A DNA stretch of 40,917 nt from Planctomycetaceae bacterium (GTDB lineage: Bacteria > Planctomycetota > Planctomycetia > Pirellulales > Pirellulaceae), in the NCBI GenBank assembly GCA_002726245.1, contig PBSM01000330.1, positions 1-40,917 on the forward strand, written 5' to 3'. The notes beneath the pieces were generated by a model that saw only the letters and a program-made list of their open reading frames with translations, searched no databases and was not told where the DNA came from. Shown here piece after piece: positions 1-9,917 of the stretch; the first letter of the stretch is position 1, and each line of letters opens with the position of its first letter. Made by a program: the position numbers and the translations under genes.

Positions 1-49
1 CCTCCACAACCGCCCCGGCCACCCGTTCCATCCCAACGCCCCCACAACC

Positions 50-562
50 TCAACCATCGCCGCCTAAAAAAACGAGCCCGTTCCTGCACCCACTACTGAC
101 ACAAACCAACGCATCATCGTTGGTCAGTTGATACGTCACATCGTTGTTGATCAGAAACCCGAGTAAGTCAGCGTCGGTCTGTCCAGCACTTGCGAGGGCA
201 AGTAATCGTTGCACGGTGGAAACTAAGTCCAACTCGACACTCTTCTTTGGAACGTAACTGGCCGCGCCACGCCGCAGAGCCTCCGCCGCGATGTCCTCGC
301 TGCCTTGAGCCGTCGTCAACACGACCGGCAACTCAGGCAAGTCGTGTTTCACCGCATCGACAAGCTCCAACTCATCCATCTCGGGCATGATCAAATCCGT
401 TACAACGAGACTGCGTTTATCGGATCGGACCATCTCCAGCCCATCGCGCCCATTCGTCGCGACTGAAACACGATAGCCAGCGTCCTCCAAGAGAAACTTC
501 ATCAGCGCGCGTTGCGTCGGGCTGTCTTCAACAATCAGCACATGCTGGGCTGCAAGGCTCAT
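50..562 (-). CDS. Response regulator receiver protein, C-terminal output domain apparently lost
   Basis: A cytoplasmic phospho-acceptor of two-component signalling, 170 residues. The receiver fold is complete by eye: acidic pair E12-D13, phospho-acceptor D56 in VVTDLIMPEM, switch Thr at 83-84 and conserved Lys at 107-108 (YVPKK). The Gly that normally follows MPxMD is replaced by Glu (MPEMDELE). Residues from about 132 (LLGFLINNDVTYQLTNDDALV) resemble the start of the anti-sigma-type HATPase module that follows the receiver in a planctomycete family, but the frame then runs through a short unrelated tail to a stop. The three frames after that point show no HATPase motif up to the window edge. 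An AGGAGG lies about 14 nt before the ATG, which is rather far. It could be a natural single-domain regulator, but truncation fits better. Sure of the receiver, unsure of the ending. Confidence 0.8.
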   Translation of the reverse strand: MSLAAQHVLIVEDSPTQRALMKFLLEDAGYRVSVATNGRDGLEMVRSDKRSLVVTDLIMPEMDELELVDAVKHDLPELPVVLTTAQGSEDIAAEALRRGAASYVPKKSVELDLVSTVQRLLALASAGQTDADLLGFLINNDVTYQLTNDDALVCVSSGCRNGLVFLGGDG

Positions 563-601
563 GAGAACTTCGCTAACCTCCTTTGCTCTCTCGATATGGG
601 G

Positions 602-1003
602 CTAGCGAGACGCTCGTACGTCCGACTGCGCGGGATCGGTATCGGTTAAGACGGAGTTGATAAGCGAGATCAAGGTAGCAGGGTCTTCCAGCTTTTTCAC
701 AGCCCGTGCGGCACCCAGAGCCAAGCATTCGTCTTGAATTGGAGTGGGGTCATCTGCAGTGAGTACGATTACCGGCGTCCTGATTCCTCGTTCGGATAAC
801 GCTCCGAGGACCTGTTGCCCAGACATGTCCGGCATTTGCAAATCAAGCAAGATAAGGCCGGGCTTGCTCGATGTCTCGACGGCCAGCTTGATCCCCGTGC
901 CGCCGTCACTCGCCTCGACAACTTCATGCCCTGCGTCTTTGCAGACGAGGCGCATGTATGCCCGCTGTAGCTTTGAGTCGTCGATGACGAGAATATGTGC
1001 CAT
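602..1003 (-). CDS. Single-domain response regulator (CheY-like)
   Basis: A stand-alone receiver of 133 residues that would take phosphate from a histidine kinase not present in the window. The fold markers are D8-D9, phospho-acceptor D54 in LLDLQMPDMSG, T82 in VIVLTAD and K103 or K104. I chose the ATG at 1003 because the protein then begins MAHILVIDDS, exactly at the first receiver strand. The frame stays open upstream to 1414, but that stretch has no receiver or other domain and is probably noncoding. The short tail after the last helix (TDPAQSDVRASR) is not an output domain. It lies 39 bp upstream of the other receiver gene in the same direction, so the two may be co-transcribed. The Shine-Dalgarno sequence is weak. 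Confidence 0.82.
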   Translation of the reverse strand: MAHILVIDDSKLQRAYMRLVCKDAGHEVVEASDGGTGIKLAVETSSKPGLILLDLQMPDMSGQQVLGALSERGIRTPVIVLTADDPTPIQDECLALGAARAVKKLEDPATLISLINSVLTDTDPAQSDVRASR

Positions 1004-1613
1004 AGAAGGATCTCTGAACGAGGCGGCATCAGAAACCAGCTTCCAGCAAACGCCGCCGTCGCTTGAGAGAACTCTCTGGGTTTCCTTAGCGTATCCCCGA
1101 AAGAGCCAGAAGTAAGCGGCGAGACACGGAACATGAACCAAGTTGATGGTTCCGGTCACCCGCAGGAAGCTCCTCCACCGATTGGACATTGGGCCTTGGG
1201 ATTTCGTAGTTCGCGTCAAGTAAAGTCCTGGGCAATCCCGATGATCCTTAGAGGGTAAGCAACCCAGCTCCCAGAGGATCGCTCGATGTACGCTCGCTAT
1301 AAGAAAAGTGGCAACGCCAGCGGCAAGTGGCAGCGTGTGCCACATACCGGTGTCGGCGGCCTGACGCGCGAGCAGGTTGGCGACTGGGTTCTGGACGTCA
1401 CACACCGCCGTCAAGCGAGATCAGTACAGCGTGACCATTCGCCGCGAATCGCCGGCCTACGAAGAACGGCTAACCGGGTTCAGCAGCAAGGCGGCGGCAA
1501 CGCAAGAGGGTCGTAGGCGTATCGAACTGCTAAAGCATGTCAGACAACCGATCGCGTTTCGCGGACCACGTCGCGCTCGACGTGTACGGCCGCCACACAC
1601 GGGCTAGCCGAAC
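1004..1613. other. 610-bp stretch without a recognised gene
   Basis: It separates the single-domain response regulator from the 3' end of the kinase gene. Several frames are open over short distances on both strands (for example 1286-1516 and 1377-1607, plus), but their translations are arginine-rich and match no family I know. I see no tRNA, no strong hairpin followed by a T-run and no repeat. It may hold the promoter of the response regulators. Confidence 0.4.
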
Positions 1614-3275
1614 CTAAGTCGGTGGCCCGTCAACGTCTCCGTCGTTCGCCTCTTTCGGATGCAGCGCGTCCTCAGCACGTTGCACGTGCGACGCAAACTC
1701 GGGCTTACTTCCGTACAGCTCAATGACTCCTCGCCAGAGCTTCTTGGCCTCGATCTCTTTGCCACTAGCCGATAGCTTGGCGGCGTGCTCCAATCGGGCC
1801 TCAACGAATCGCAGACGATCATCCTCGGAACCTTCCTGCTCGATCATCGCCATCTGTCGGCGCGCCAGGTTCACAAAGGCAGTTCTCATCTTGTCGTCTC
1901 CTTCCGAATCGGCAAGCAGGTCGGCCATGCCACGGTACTTCTCGAGAGCCGTGACGCGATCGCCGAACTGTTCAAAGTCAGACGCTTCTTTGTACAGCCG
2001 CTCCGCCTCGGATTTCGGTTCGCGACCGTGTTTGGCGTTGAACGCGAACTTGCGCGAAGCGCTAGCCATGTCGAGTTCTTCGAGATGCCCTCCGCTTCTG
2101 CAGCGTATTCGCCGTTGGGAAACTTCTTGAGCAAGCGTTTCAACAAGGGTCGTGCGTTCTCGCGTTGTACGCCTTCCTTTGTTTCGAGGATCGCAACAGC
2201 CTTTGCGTGCAATCGCGTTTCACTCTCTGGCCACAGAAACCACGTACCGATTCCTCCGATCAAGAAACACAAGCACAAAGCCAAAAACCACGCACGCTCG
2301 TAGAACGGTGGTACGCTTTCGGCTTGCTCCTCAGGCTCGTCGATTCTGCGGCCAGCACTTGCCAGCAGTAGGCGAGCCTCATCCTTGTGAACTTGCGGAG
2401 TGAGTGGACTGAACCCACCGGCGGCATGTTCGACAACGGTCGTCTTCGCCGCGACTTGCCTCGTCGTTTCGTTGAGGGCCAACAAGACGGCAGACGCACC
2501 GTAGGGACGCTTGCGAGGATCCTTCTCCAGTAATTCTCCCACGAGGGCTGACAACCACACGGGACATTCGAAGATGATGGAATCGATGCGTTCGGGCACA
2601 TCTTCTCGATGTTGTCTCGCAATCTCTTCCGCAGCATCGCCGTTAAACGGAACGCTGCCGACCAGCATCTGATACATCATGCATCCGAGCGCATAGAGGT
2701 CGGCTTTGTGAGTCACCTCCGCTTGCCCGCTCTGCTGTTCCGGTGCGCGATAGAACACGCGATCGCCGGTCGCTCGGATCGATGATCCGCACCAAGGGTT
2801 CTGAGACCGGTTGACACGAAAGTCCGCGACCTTAAACTGTCCCGTCCTCGGCGATCAGGATCTTTTCGGGCTGCAAGTCATGATGCGCGACGCCTTGTTC
2901 GTGAGCACACTCCAAGCCGCTCGTGATTTGGTAGGCATAATCGACGACGGTCTCCCATGCCAAGCGGCTTCGCCGTTCGAGCAACTCGGCCAGGGACTCG
3001 CCTTCCACCAGCTCGTAGGCAAGGCAACCCTCCATCTCTTCCAAGATACCGCCGTAGCAACGCACGACGTTCCAGTGCGTCAGTTTCTTCAGCGTCTCGA
3101 TTTCTGATACGAGAGCCTGCTTCGCGACGGGGTTGCTTTTTGCCAGCGGTGCGCTGAACATCTTGACCGCGACCATTCGTTTCTGGCCAAGGTGGATCGC
3201 CCGGTAAACCGAGCTTTCGCCTTGCTCATCAAGCCGGCCTTCGAGCGCGAAGGGTCCGAACCGGGACTTTTCCAT
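1614..3275 (-). pseudogene. Membrane-anchored Ser/Thr kinase-like protein, two frameshifts, degenerate active site
   Basis: One kinase gene is readable only by joining three frames: 3275 to about 2835 (MEKSRFGPFALEG...), about 2834 to 2089 (through FYRAPEQQ) and about 2088 to 1614. Removing one T at 2834-2836 joins EDGTV to KVADFRV. Adding one base near 2086-2091 joins EAEG to HLEELDMA. Visible kinase parts are K38 in VAVK, E60, D133, APEQ of the activation segment and DLYALG. A membrane helix (WFLALCLCFLIGGIGTWFLW) lies near 2250, followed by a helical, TPR-like C-terminal part. Key positions are altered: the catalytic loop is HHDLQPEK instead of HRDLKPxN, and the metal loop is DFR instead of DFG, so catalysis is doubtful even with frames restored. 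It is either a decayed gene or a pseudokinase with assembly errors. Confidence 0.75.
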
Positions 3276-3587
3276 CCGGAGGATGTCTCTTTCTGAGCCG
3301 AACTGAGATCCGAACGAGACCGATAGGGAAGAGGACGTAGAAGCTCGTAACGCGACGGGATTCTACCCCAGAGTCATTCTAAGCCGCGGCGCAATCGATT
3401 TGAACGGGCATCTCGTCCAAACGCTGCTCTCCAGCGATCCGTCGAGAACTTCCGGGGACGGCGAAACCAGGCACAAATCTCGTTCGTCTAACAGCTTGTG
3501 CCGTGGTGCGCAGCTACAATTGCGTATTCGCGGTTTGGCAAAGATCGGCCAGGGAATGACAGCTTGCGGTATCAAGGAGTTGCGGTG
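3276..3587. promoter_or_regulatory. Divergent intergenic region between kinase and giant secreted protein
   Basis: These 312 bp lie between two divergently read genes and must hold both promoters if both are expressed. A clear Shine-Dalgarno AAGGAG at 3574-3579 sits 8 nt before the ATG at 3588 and decides the start of the plus-strand gene. I found no convincing -35/-10 pair and no operator-like palindrome. Confidence 0.45.
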
Positions 3588-6500
3588 ATGAGACGTTTTG
3601 CAGTGCTATTGGCGAGTCTGGTGGTTACGTGCGCGGTGTCGAGTGACGCGGCTGAGATTGGTTTCAACGAGAAATTCGCCCTCGCGGAAGATCGTGCCGA
3701 AGCGTTGAAGCTGCTCATTCCGGGCTCCGAGGAGTACTACTACTTTCATTGCCTCCACTACCAAAACACTGAGCAGTTCGATCAAGTCGAAGAGCTGCTC
3801 GCGGCTTGGATCAAGCGGTACAAATACACGCCGCGCGTGCACGAGATTCAGAATCGGCAAGCACTACTGACCTATGAAAAGGATCCGGCAAGGTCCCTGG
3901 AGTTCATTCGCCAGCGACTCGGAATCCAATTCAACCACCAACGCGAGACGATCGGCGAGCGGCCGAATCTTCCGACTCAGCTCGATCAGGCGCTGCTCAC
4001 CCGCGCGCGGCTCACTGGGATCGCCAAGCAGCACCACAAAAACCTGGACGGATTCGAGGACTTCGCTCTCGACTGGCTCGTCGGCACGAAACTCGATCCT
4101 GACCGGCGCAGGCATCTGCTGCAGCGGCTCACGCGGCCCGACTATCCCAATCTCGCGCAGCTCGTTGTCGCCGACTTGAAACATCGCTACAGCAAGCCGT
4201 TCGGATCGATGACGATCCATAACCAGTTGCTGAAGGATCAACTGGATGAATGTTTGAGGCTCAAGCCGGACTTGCTGAACCAAGGCAACTTTGTCAACGC
4301 GTATCTGGCGAAGCTTCAGGCAAACGATGATGTTGACCGTGTCTACGAGACGGACGAGTACGAGGCGCATCTCGAGCGTCTCTGGAAGTTCACGTCGCGT
4401 TTAGCACCGGTGCACAACTCACTGAAGGCACACGTGCTGTATCACCGCTTGCTATTGGATCGCGCTCGTGGGATCTACGACAAAGACCGGTTCATGGCCT
4501 ACATCCGGCTGCCGCGCAACGTCGGTTACATCGAGCCTAAGTTCATGCAGAATGAGAACAATCGTCGCTTCGCCGCCGACCTGAATGCAAACTTCGAGCC
4601 GCTTTCGCTCTTGCCGCCGATTCGCAACGACGAGCCGCTCGTGCGCAGTTACTTGCACCACTTCTTTGTCGATGAAGCAAACGCGAAGCCGTACGAACCG
4701 TTTATCGCCGATGGCTATCTGCGAGAGAATCTCGCTGAGACAAAGATCGTCAATGGGCTGGGCGAGCCGGAGCAATGGTACTCGTTGCTGCCGCCGAACA
4801 AGTATCAGGCGCTGAAGGATCGCATTGACCTCGCTTTTGCCTATACGAATCCGAAGTTCTTCGCAGCCGATGATGCGGTGAGCCTGGACTTGGACGTGAA
4901 GAACGTCCGTTCGCTGATCGTTCGCGTCTTTGAAGTGAACACGCGGAATTTCTACCGCGAGTATCTGCGTGAAGTCAACACGGACATTAACCTCGACGGC
5001 TTGGTTGCCAACGACGAACAGACCTATGACTACAACGAAACGCCGCTGCGACGCGTTCGCCGCCACTTCGAATTCCCGGCACTCGCCAAGGCCGGCGTTT
5101 ATGTGATCGATTTCATCGGCAACGGCATGAACAGTCGCGTTGTCGTCCGCAAAGGCCAACTCCGACATCTGGTCGAAACGACTTCGGCAGGGCAGCTATT
5201 CACGATCCTCGACGAGAACAATGAACGAGTCGAAGAGGCTTCGATCTGGCTGGCCGGACATCAATATCAACCAGATGGGAAGGGGCACATCCTCGTTCCG
5301 TTCACCGCCACACCGGGCCGACAACCGATCATCATCTCGCGCGGCTCGCTTTCGACGCTGGCCTACTTCCAGCATCAATCGGAGAACTTCCAACTCACCG
5401 TCGGCATGCATGTCGATCGCGAGTCGCTGCTCAAACGTGCGAAGTCTTTGGTGATCATTCGGGCGGGCCTCTATCTCAATGGCACTCCCGTCAGTCTTGC
5501 TGATCTGGAAGACGTTCGGTTAACGATCGCTTCGGTCGATCACGATGGGGTCTCGTCCACCAAAGAGGTGAAGGACTTCGAGCTATTCGAGGACCGCGAA
5601 TCGGTTTACGAATTCCAGACACCCGCTCGCCTGTCACAGTTGAGCTTCACACTGCAGGCTCGCGTCCAGAACCTCAGCCAGAACAAAAAGGTTGACCTAC
5701 AAGTCTCCGACACTTTTCAACTGAACCAAATCGACAAGACAGAGAAGCTCGAAGACCTTCATTTCGCCAAAGTCAACGGCGAGTATGTGCTGGATCTGCG
5801 CGGCAAGACGGGCGAAGCGAAGCCGGATCGTTCGGTTCAGCTCTCGATCAAACACCGCGATTTCAAGCTACCGGTCTCGCTCCCATTGAAGACAGATCGC
5901 GGTGGCCGCATTCGACTTGGCAAGTTGCAAGACATCGCCAGTCTGACGGCAACGAGCCCAGAGGGCACGTCGCACACCTGGACGCCGGATCACGATCGGC
6001 ACACGTACCAGCGCACGATCCATGGCACTGCGAAGAAGCAGATCGAATTGCCATACATGGGATCGCGCGAGGAACCGTCGCGTACAGAGTTGTCATTGCT
6101 CGAAGTACGTGGCACGAGCTTTGTCTCGGATCGTTTCAAGGCACTCTCGCTTCGTGATGGCCTACTTCGTATCCGAGGGTTACAACGAGGCGACTACGAC
6201 TTGTGGTTCAAACAGACGAACCATCGCATTCGACTGCGGATTGCGGATGGCGACGAGAGCGAGAAGTACGCGCTCGGCAGTTCGCGGCATCTAGAAGTCC
6301 GGGGCAAGAATCCGCTGCAGATTGTTGACGTGACGGTGGCTGACGACAGTCTCAAGATTCAACTTTCCAACAGCAACAAGTTCACTCGGATCCACGTCTT
6401 TGCCACTCGATATCAACCGACCTATCGTGCGTTCGCGGAGTTGGCGTCCGTCCGAGACGCGGAGCCCTATCAGATAAAGGCCGGGCATCTGACATCGCTG

Positions 6501-9500
6501 TACGTCGCTGGACGTAGCATTGGCGACGAATACCAATACATCATCAATCGTCGTTACGCGACAAAATACCCCAGTGTGCTGGCGGAGCGGCCGAGCGTGA
6601 TTCTCAATCCATGGTCCGTCAGGAGTACGGAATCTGGGCGGCAGGATGCTCAAGCCGGAACGGACTTCGCTCCCAAGGCAGAAGCTCCACCGACGGAAGC
6701 CGCACGAGAGAGCACCGAGCTTGCGAGGGCCGCTGACACTGGCCACTTCGCGAACTTGGACTTCCTCGGCCAAGCGTCCGCGATCCTTGTCAATCTCAGG
6801 GCTGACGAGAAGGGTGTCGTTACGGTTCCATTGGCTGAAGTCGGCTCGCATCAGCATCTTCACGTAGTCGCGATCGATCCGGTGCATACCGCATACCGCA
6901 GCGTCTCCGTGCCCGAGAAGCCAATGGAGTTGATCGATTTGCGACTTGCCGCGGGTCTCGATCCCGAGCGGCATTTCACACAACAAAAGCAAGTCAGCGT
7001 TGTTGGTCGTGCCCAGCGGTTTGTTCTGTCGGATATCGCTACTTCGCGGCTAGAGACTTACGACTCGCTCAACCGGATTTACTCGCTGTATACGACGCTC
7101 AGCGGTGACGCCAAGCTTGCCGAATTTCGCTTCATTCTGAATTGGCCCAAGCTGACGAGCGAAGAGAAGCAGACTCTGTATTCGAAGCATGCTTGCCACG
7201 AATTGAACTTCTTTCTGCTGAAGAAAGATCCGAAGTTCTTCGAGGCCGTCGTGCAGCCTTACATGGCCAACAAGAAGGACAAGACTTATCTCGACGATTG
7301 GCTGCTGGGCGGCGAACTGCGACCGTACTTGCAACCGTGGGATTACGCTCGTCTGAACACAACCGAGCGGATCCTTCTTACACATCGCATCGCGGCAGAT
7401 CGTCAGCATACAGTGCGTGACATCCGTGATCGCTTCACCTTGCTTCCGCCGAACATCGATCGACGCAACTTGCAATTCTTAACCGCAATCAAGGGCCGCG
7501 CGTTGGACAGCGATGGCGACGACTTGGCGCTGCAGACGAGAGGTTTTGTGCCCGCGTTCGGCGGAGTACAACTCCAACGTCAACTGGGTGACATCCCGGG
7601 CGGAGCTGGTTTCGAGAGCGAAAGTGAGATAGCTGAAGTGCTTGGCGAGGCGCAGAGCTTGAAATTATCAGACCAGAGAGGCCGGCTTTCCCTAGAGTCC
7701 AGACGCATGGCACGGAAGGGCTTAGACAGTCTCTCGGATAGATTTGACGTTCCGACGGCGGAGCACGACTTCGCCTTCTACAGCAGCGTAAGAGGAGAGA
7801 AACGAGTCCAGCAGCTTTACGAGAAGCTCGACAAGACACAGGAGTGGGCCGAGAACAACTATTACAAGCTGCTCATCGAGCAACAGAATGCTGACTTGGT
7901 CGGCGTCAATTCCTTCTGGCGGGACTACGCTGAGCACGATCCGGCAAAGCCATTCCTTTCGCCCAACTTCGCCGATGCAACAAGCAACTTCACGGAGATG
8001 ATGTTCGCATTGTCGCTGCTCGATCTACCGTTTGAGGCTGACGAACATGACAGCGAAGTCGTGGAGAACAAGCTCATACTGACAGCAGCCAGCCCGATGA
8101 TCGTGTTTCACGAAGAGATCCGCGAGGCGGGCTCCGTGGTCGAGCAAACACCGATTCTCGTCAGCCAGAACTTCTTCCGACATGGTGATCGGTATCGACA
8201 AGTGAATAACGAGCGGCTCGACAAGTTCGTCACCGAGGAGTTCCTCGTTCACACGGTCTATGGCTGTCAGGTTGTGTTGACCAACCCAACTTCGTCGCCA
8301 CAGAAGCTTGACGTTCTGTTGCAGGTCCCGATCGGGGCTATCCCAGTTCTCAACGGGCAAGAGACGCGCAGCGTACATCTCGACCTTCAGCCCTATAACA
8401 CACAGACGATCGAATACCACTTCTACTTCCCGGCAGCGGGTCGCTATCCGCACTATCCGGTCCACATTGCGAAGGACGAGAAGCTGCTGGCTCATGCGGA
8501 ACCATTCACACTGAACGTCGTCGAGAAGCTCAGCCGCATCGAGCGCGACTCGTGGCCGTACATTTCGCAAAGCGGTTCCGGTGAAGACGTCTTAAACTAC
8601 TTGCGAGAGAAGAACCTGCACAGCACGGATCTCGGCAAGATCGCTTTCCGAATGGGAAACAAGCCGTTCTTCCTGAAGGTGGTTGACTTGTTGTCGAAGC
8701 GGCATGCCTATCACCACACGCTTTGGTCCTACGGGATCAAGCACGATGTTGTCCCGGCCGTTCGGCAATACTTGCAACATGCCGACGGTTTCGTGCAGCA
8801 ATGCGGCGCGTATATTGACAGCCCGCTTGTCACCATCGAGCCGGTTGCTCGAAAGACTTATCAGCAGTTGGACTACAAACCACTCGTCAACGCGCGTGTC
8901 CATCAGCTCGGACGCCAACGCCAAATCCTCAACGATCGGTTGCATCAGCAGTATCACCGCTTGATGACGATCCTCGGTTATCGTCGAGCGTTGACGAACG
9001 ACGATCGGATGGCGATCACGTACTACCTGCTGTTGCAAGACCGCGTGGAAGATGCGACCGCATTCTTCGAGCAAGTCAATGCTGCCGACTTGGAAACGTC
9101 GCTGCAGTATGACTACTTCGCAGCCTACTTGAGCCTGTACCGATCCGACATCGATTCCGCTCGTCAGATCGCCCGTCGCTATGCCAAACATCCGGTCGAT
9201 CGATGGCGCACTGCATTCACTTCGATCGACCGTCAGATCGACGAGATCGACAGCGGCAACGCGGAAGTCCTAGACCCCGAAAGTCGTGATCAACGACAAG
9301 CCGAGTTGGCTGCCGAAGAGCCGTCGTTCGAAGTCAGCGTGGAGGCGAAGCAGGTTCGTCTCGAGTATCAAAACCTAAAGCGTGCGACGGTGAACTACTA
9401 CTTGATGGACATCGAACTGCTCTTCAGCCGCAATCCGTTCGTTCAGCAACACTCAAGTCAGTTCTCGCAGATCTTGCCTAACCTGACAGATGTCGTTCAC

Positions 9501-9893
9501 CTGCCGGGAGACGCGCGAACGTTTGAATTCCCGCTGCCGAAAGAATTACAGAACCGTAACGTGCTAGCCGAGGTCGTCGGAGCTGGTCAGACGAAATCTC
9601 AAGCTTACTTCTCAAACTCGTTGTCCGTGCAAGTCATTGAGAACTACGGCCATGTGAGCGTCGTTGGCGAAGAGACTGGTAAACCACTCTCGACGGTCTA
9701 CGTGAAATCCTACGCCCGGATGAAGGACGGGACCGTGAGGTTCTATAAGGACGGCTATACCGACTTGCGCGGACGCTTTGACTATTCATCGTTGAACACG
9801 AACGAACTCGACTTCGTCGATAAGTTCGCACTGCTCGTGCTGAGCGACGAGCACGGAGCTGTCGTTAGAGAGGTGTCGCCGCCGAAGCGGTAG
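3588..9893 (+). CDS. Giant secreted protein (2101 aa), macroglobulin-like beta modules suspected
   Basis: A very large exported protein of unknown function. The ATG at 3588 is preferred: it has AAGGAG 8 nt upstream and begins a clean signal peptide (MRRFAVLLASLVVTCAVSSDAA). The frame is open upstream to 3498, but that leader would spoil the signal. Residues 30-430 are mainly helical and repeat-like. From about 432 to 800, strands of the kind seen in macroglobulin-type MG domains appear (SLIVRVFEVNTRNFY, AKAGVYVIDF, FTILDENNERVEEASIWLAG). Residues 1016-1050 are a low-complexity linker rich in Ala, Glu and Pro. Near 1206 comes a helical part (LNFFLLKKDPKFFEAVV), near 1555 a conserved-looking strand block (YGCQVVLTNPTSSPQKLDVL), and the C-terminus from about 2017 looks like a carboxypeptidase-regulatory fold. 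No thioester CxEQ motif is present. The family was not recognised. It stands alone as a transcription unit. Confidence 0.85.
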   Translation: MRRFAVLLASLVVTCAVSSDAAEIGFNEKFALAEDRAEALKLLIPGSEEYYYFHCLHYQNTEQFDQVEELLAAWIKRYKYTPRVHEIQNRQALLTYEKDPARSLEFIRQRLGIQFNHQRETIGERPNLPTQLDQALLTRARLTGIAKQHHKNLDGFEDFALDWLVGTKLDPDRRRHLLQRLTRPDYPNLAQLVVADLKHRYSKPFGSMTIHNQLLKDQLDECLRLKPDLLNQGNFVNAYLAKLQANDDVDRVYETDEYEAHLERLWKFTSRLAPVHNSLKAHVLYHRLLLDRARGIYDKDRFMAYIRLPRNVGYIEPKFMQNENNRRFAADLNANFEPLSLLPPIRNDEPLVRSYLHHFFVDEANAKPYEPFIADGYLRENLAETKIVNGLGEPEQWYSLLPPNKYQALKDRIDLAFAYTNPKFFAADDAVSLDLDVKNVRSLIVRVFEVNTRNFYREYLREVNTDINLDGLVANDEQTYDYNETPLRRVRRHFEFPALAKAGVYVIDFIGNGMNSRVVVRKGQLRHLVETTSAGQLFTILDENNERVEEASIWLAGHQYQPDGKGHILVPFTATPGRQPIIISRGSLSTLAYFQHQSENFQLTVGMHVDRESLLKRAKSLVIIRAGLYLNGTPVSLADLEDVRLTIASVDHDGVSSTKEVKDFELFEDRESVYEFQTPARLSQLSFTLQARVQNLSQNKKVDLQVSDTFQLNQIDKTEKLEDLHFAKVNGEYVLDLRGKTGEAKPDRSVQLSIKHRDFKLPVSLPLKTDRGGRIRLGKLQDIASLTATSPEGTSHTWTPDHDRHTYQRTIHGTAKKQIELPYMGSREEPSRTELSLLEVRGTSFVSDRFKALSLRDGLLRIRGLQRGDYDLWFKQTNHRIRLRIADGDESEKYALGSSRHLEVRGKNPLQIVDVTVADDSLKIQLSNSNKFTRIHVFATRYQPTYRAFAELASVRDAEPYQIKAGHLTSLYVAGRSIGDEYQYIINRRYATKYPSVLAERPSVILNPWSVRSTESGRQDAQAGTDFAPKAEAPPTEAARESTELARAADTGHFANLDFLGQASAILVNLRADEKGVVTVPLAEVGSHQHLHVVAIDPVHTAYRSVSVPEKPMELIDLRLAAGLDPERHFTQQKQVSVVGRAQRFVLSDIATSRLETYDSLNRIYSLYTTLSGDAKLAEFRFILNWPKLTSEEKQTLYSKHACHELNFFLLKKDPKFFEAVVQPYMANKKDKTYLDDWLLGGELRPYLQPWDYARLNTTERILLTHRIAADRQHTVRDIRDRFTLLPPNIDRRNLQFLTAIKGRALDSDGDDLALQTRGFVPAFGGVQLQRQLGDIPGGAGFESESEIAEVLGEAQSLKLSDQRGRLSLESRRMARKGLDSLSDRFDVPTAEHDFAFYSSVRGEKRVQQLYEKLDKTQEWAENNYYKLLIEQQNADLVGVNSFWRDYAEHDPAKPFLSPNFADATSNFTEMMFALSLLDLPFEADEHDSEVVENKLILTAASPMIVFHEEIREAGSVVEQTPILVSQNFFRHGDRYRQVNNERLDKFVTEEFLVHTVYGCQVVLTNPTSSPQKLDVLLQVPIGAIPVLNGQETRSVHLDLQPYNTQTIEYHFYFPAAGRYPHYPVHIAKDEKLLAHAEPFTLNVVEKLSRIERDSWPYISQSGSGEDVLNYLREKNLHSTDLGKIAFRMGNKPFFLKVVDLLSKRHAYHHTLWSYGIKHDVVPAVRQYLQHADGFVQQCGAYIDSPLVTIEPVARKTYQQLDYKPLVNARVHQLGRQRQILNDRLHQQYHRLMTILGYRRALTNDDRMAITYYLLLQDRVEDATAFFEQVNAADLETSLQYDYFAAYLSLYRSDIDSARQIARRYAKHPVDRWRTAFTSIDRQIDEIDSGNAEVLDPESRDQRQAELAAEEPSFEVSVEAKQVRLEYQNLKRATVNYYLMDIELLFSRNPFVQQHSSQFSQILPNLTDVVHLPGDARTFEFPLPKELQNRNVLAEVVGAGQTKSQAYFSNSLSVQVIENYGHVSVVGEETGKPLSTVYVKSYARMKDGTVRFYKDGYTDLRGRFDYSSLNTNELDFVDKFALLVLSDEHGAVVREVSPPKR

Positions 9894-9917
9894 GAATCAT
9901 TATAAAACTCACGCTCG

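Noticed and set aside
1004-1414. N-terminal extension of the single-domain response regulator
   Set aside because: The receiver fold starts exactly at the ATG at 1003, and the extension has no domain and no good start signal.
1286-1607. Two overlapping plus-strand small frames in the 1004-1613 gap
   Set aside because: Arginine-rich translations, no Shine-Dalgarno sequence and no recognisable motif.
3588-9893. Alpha-2-macroglobulin as a firm name for the giant protein
   Set aside because: The thioester CxEQ motif is absent and only strand patterns suggest MG domains, so the protein is left unnamed.
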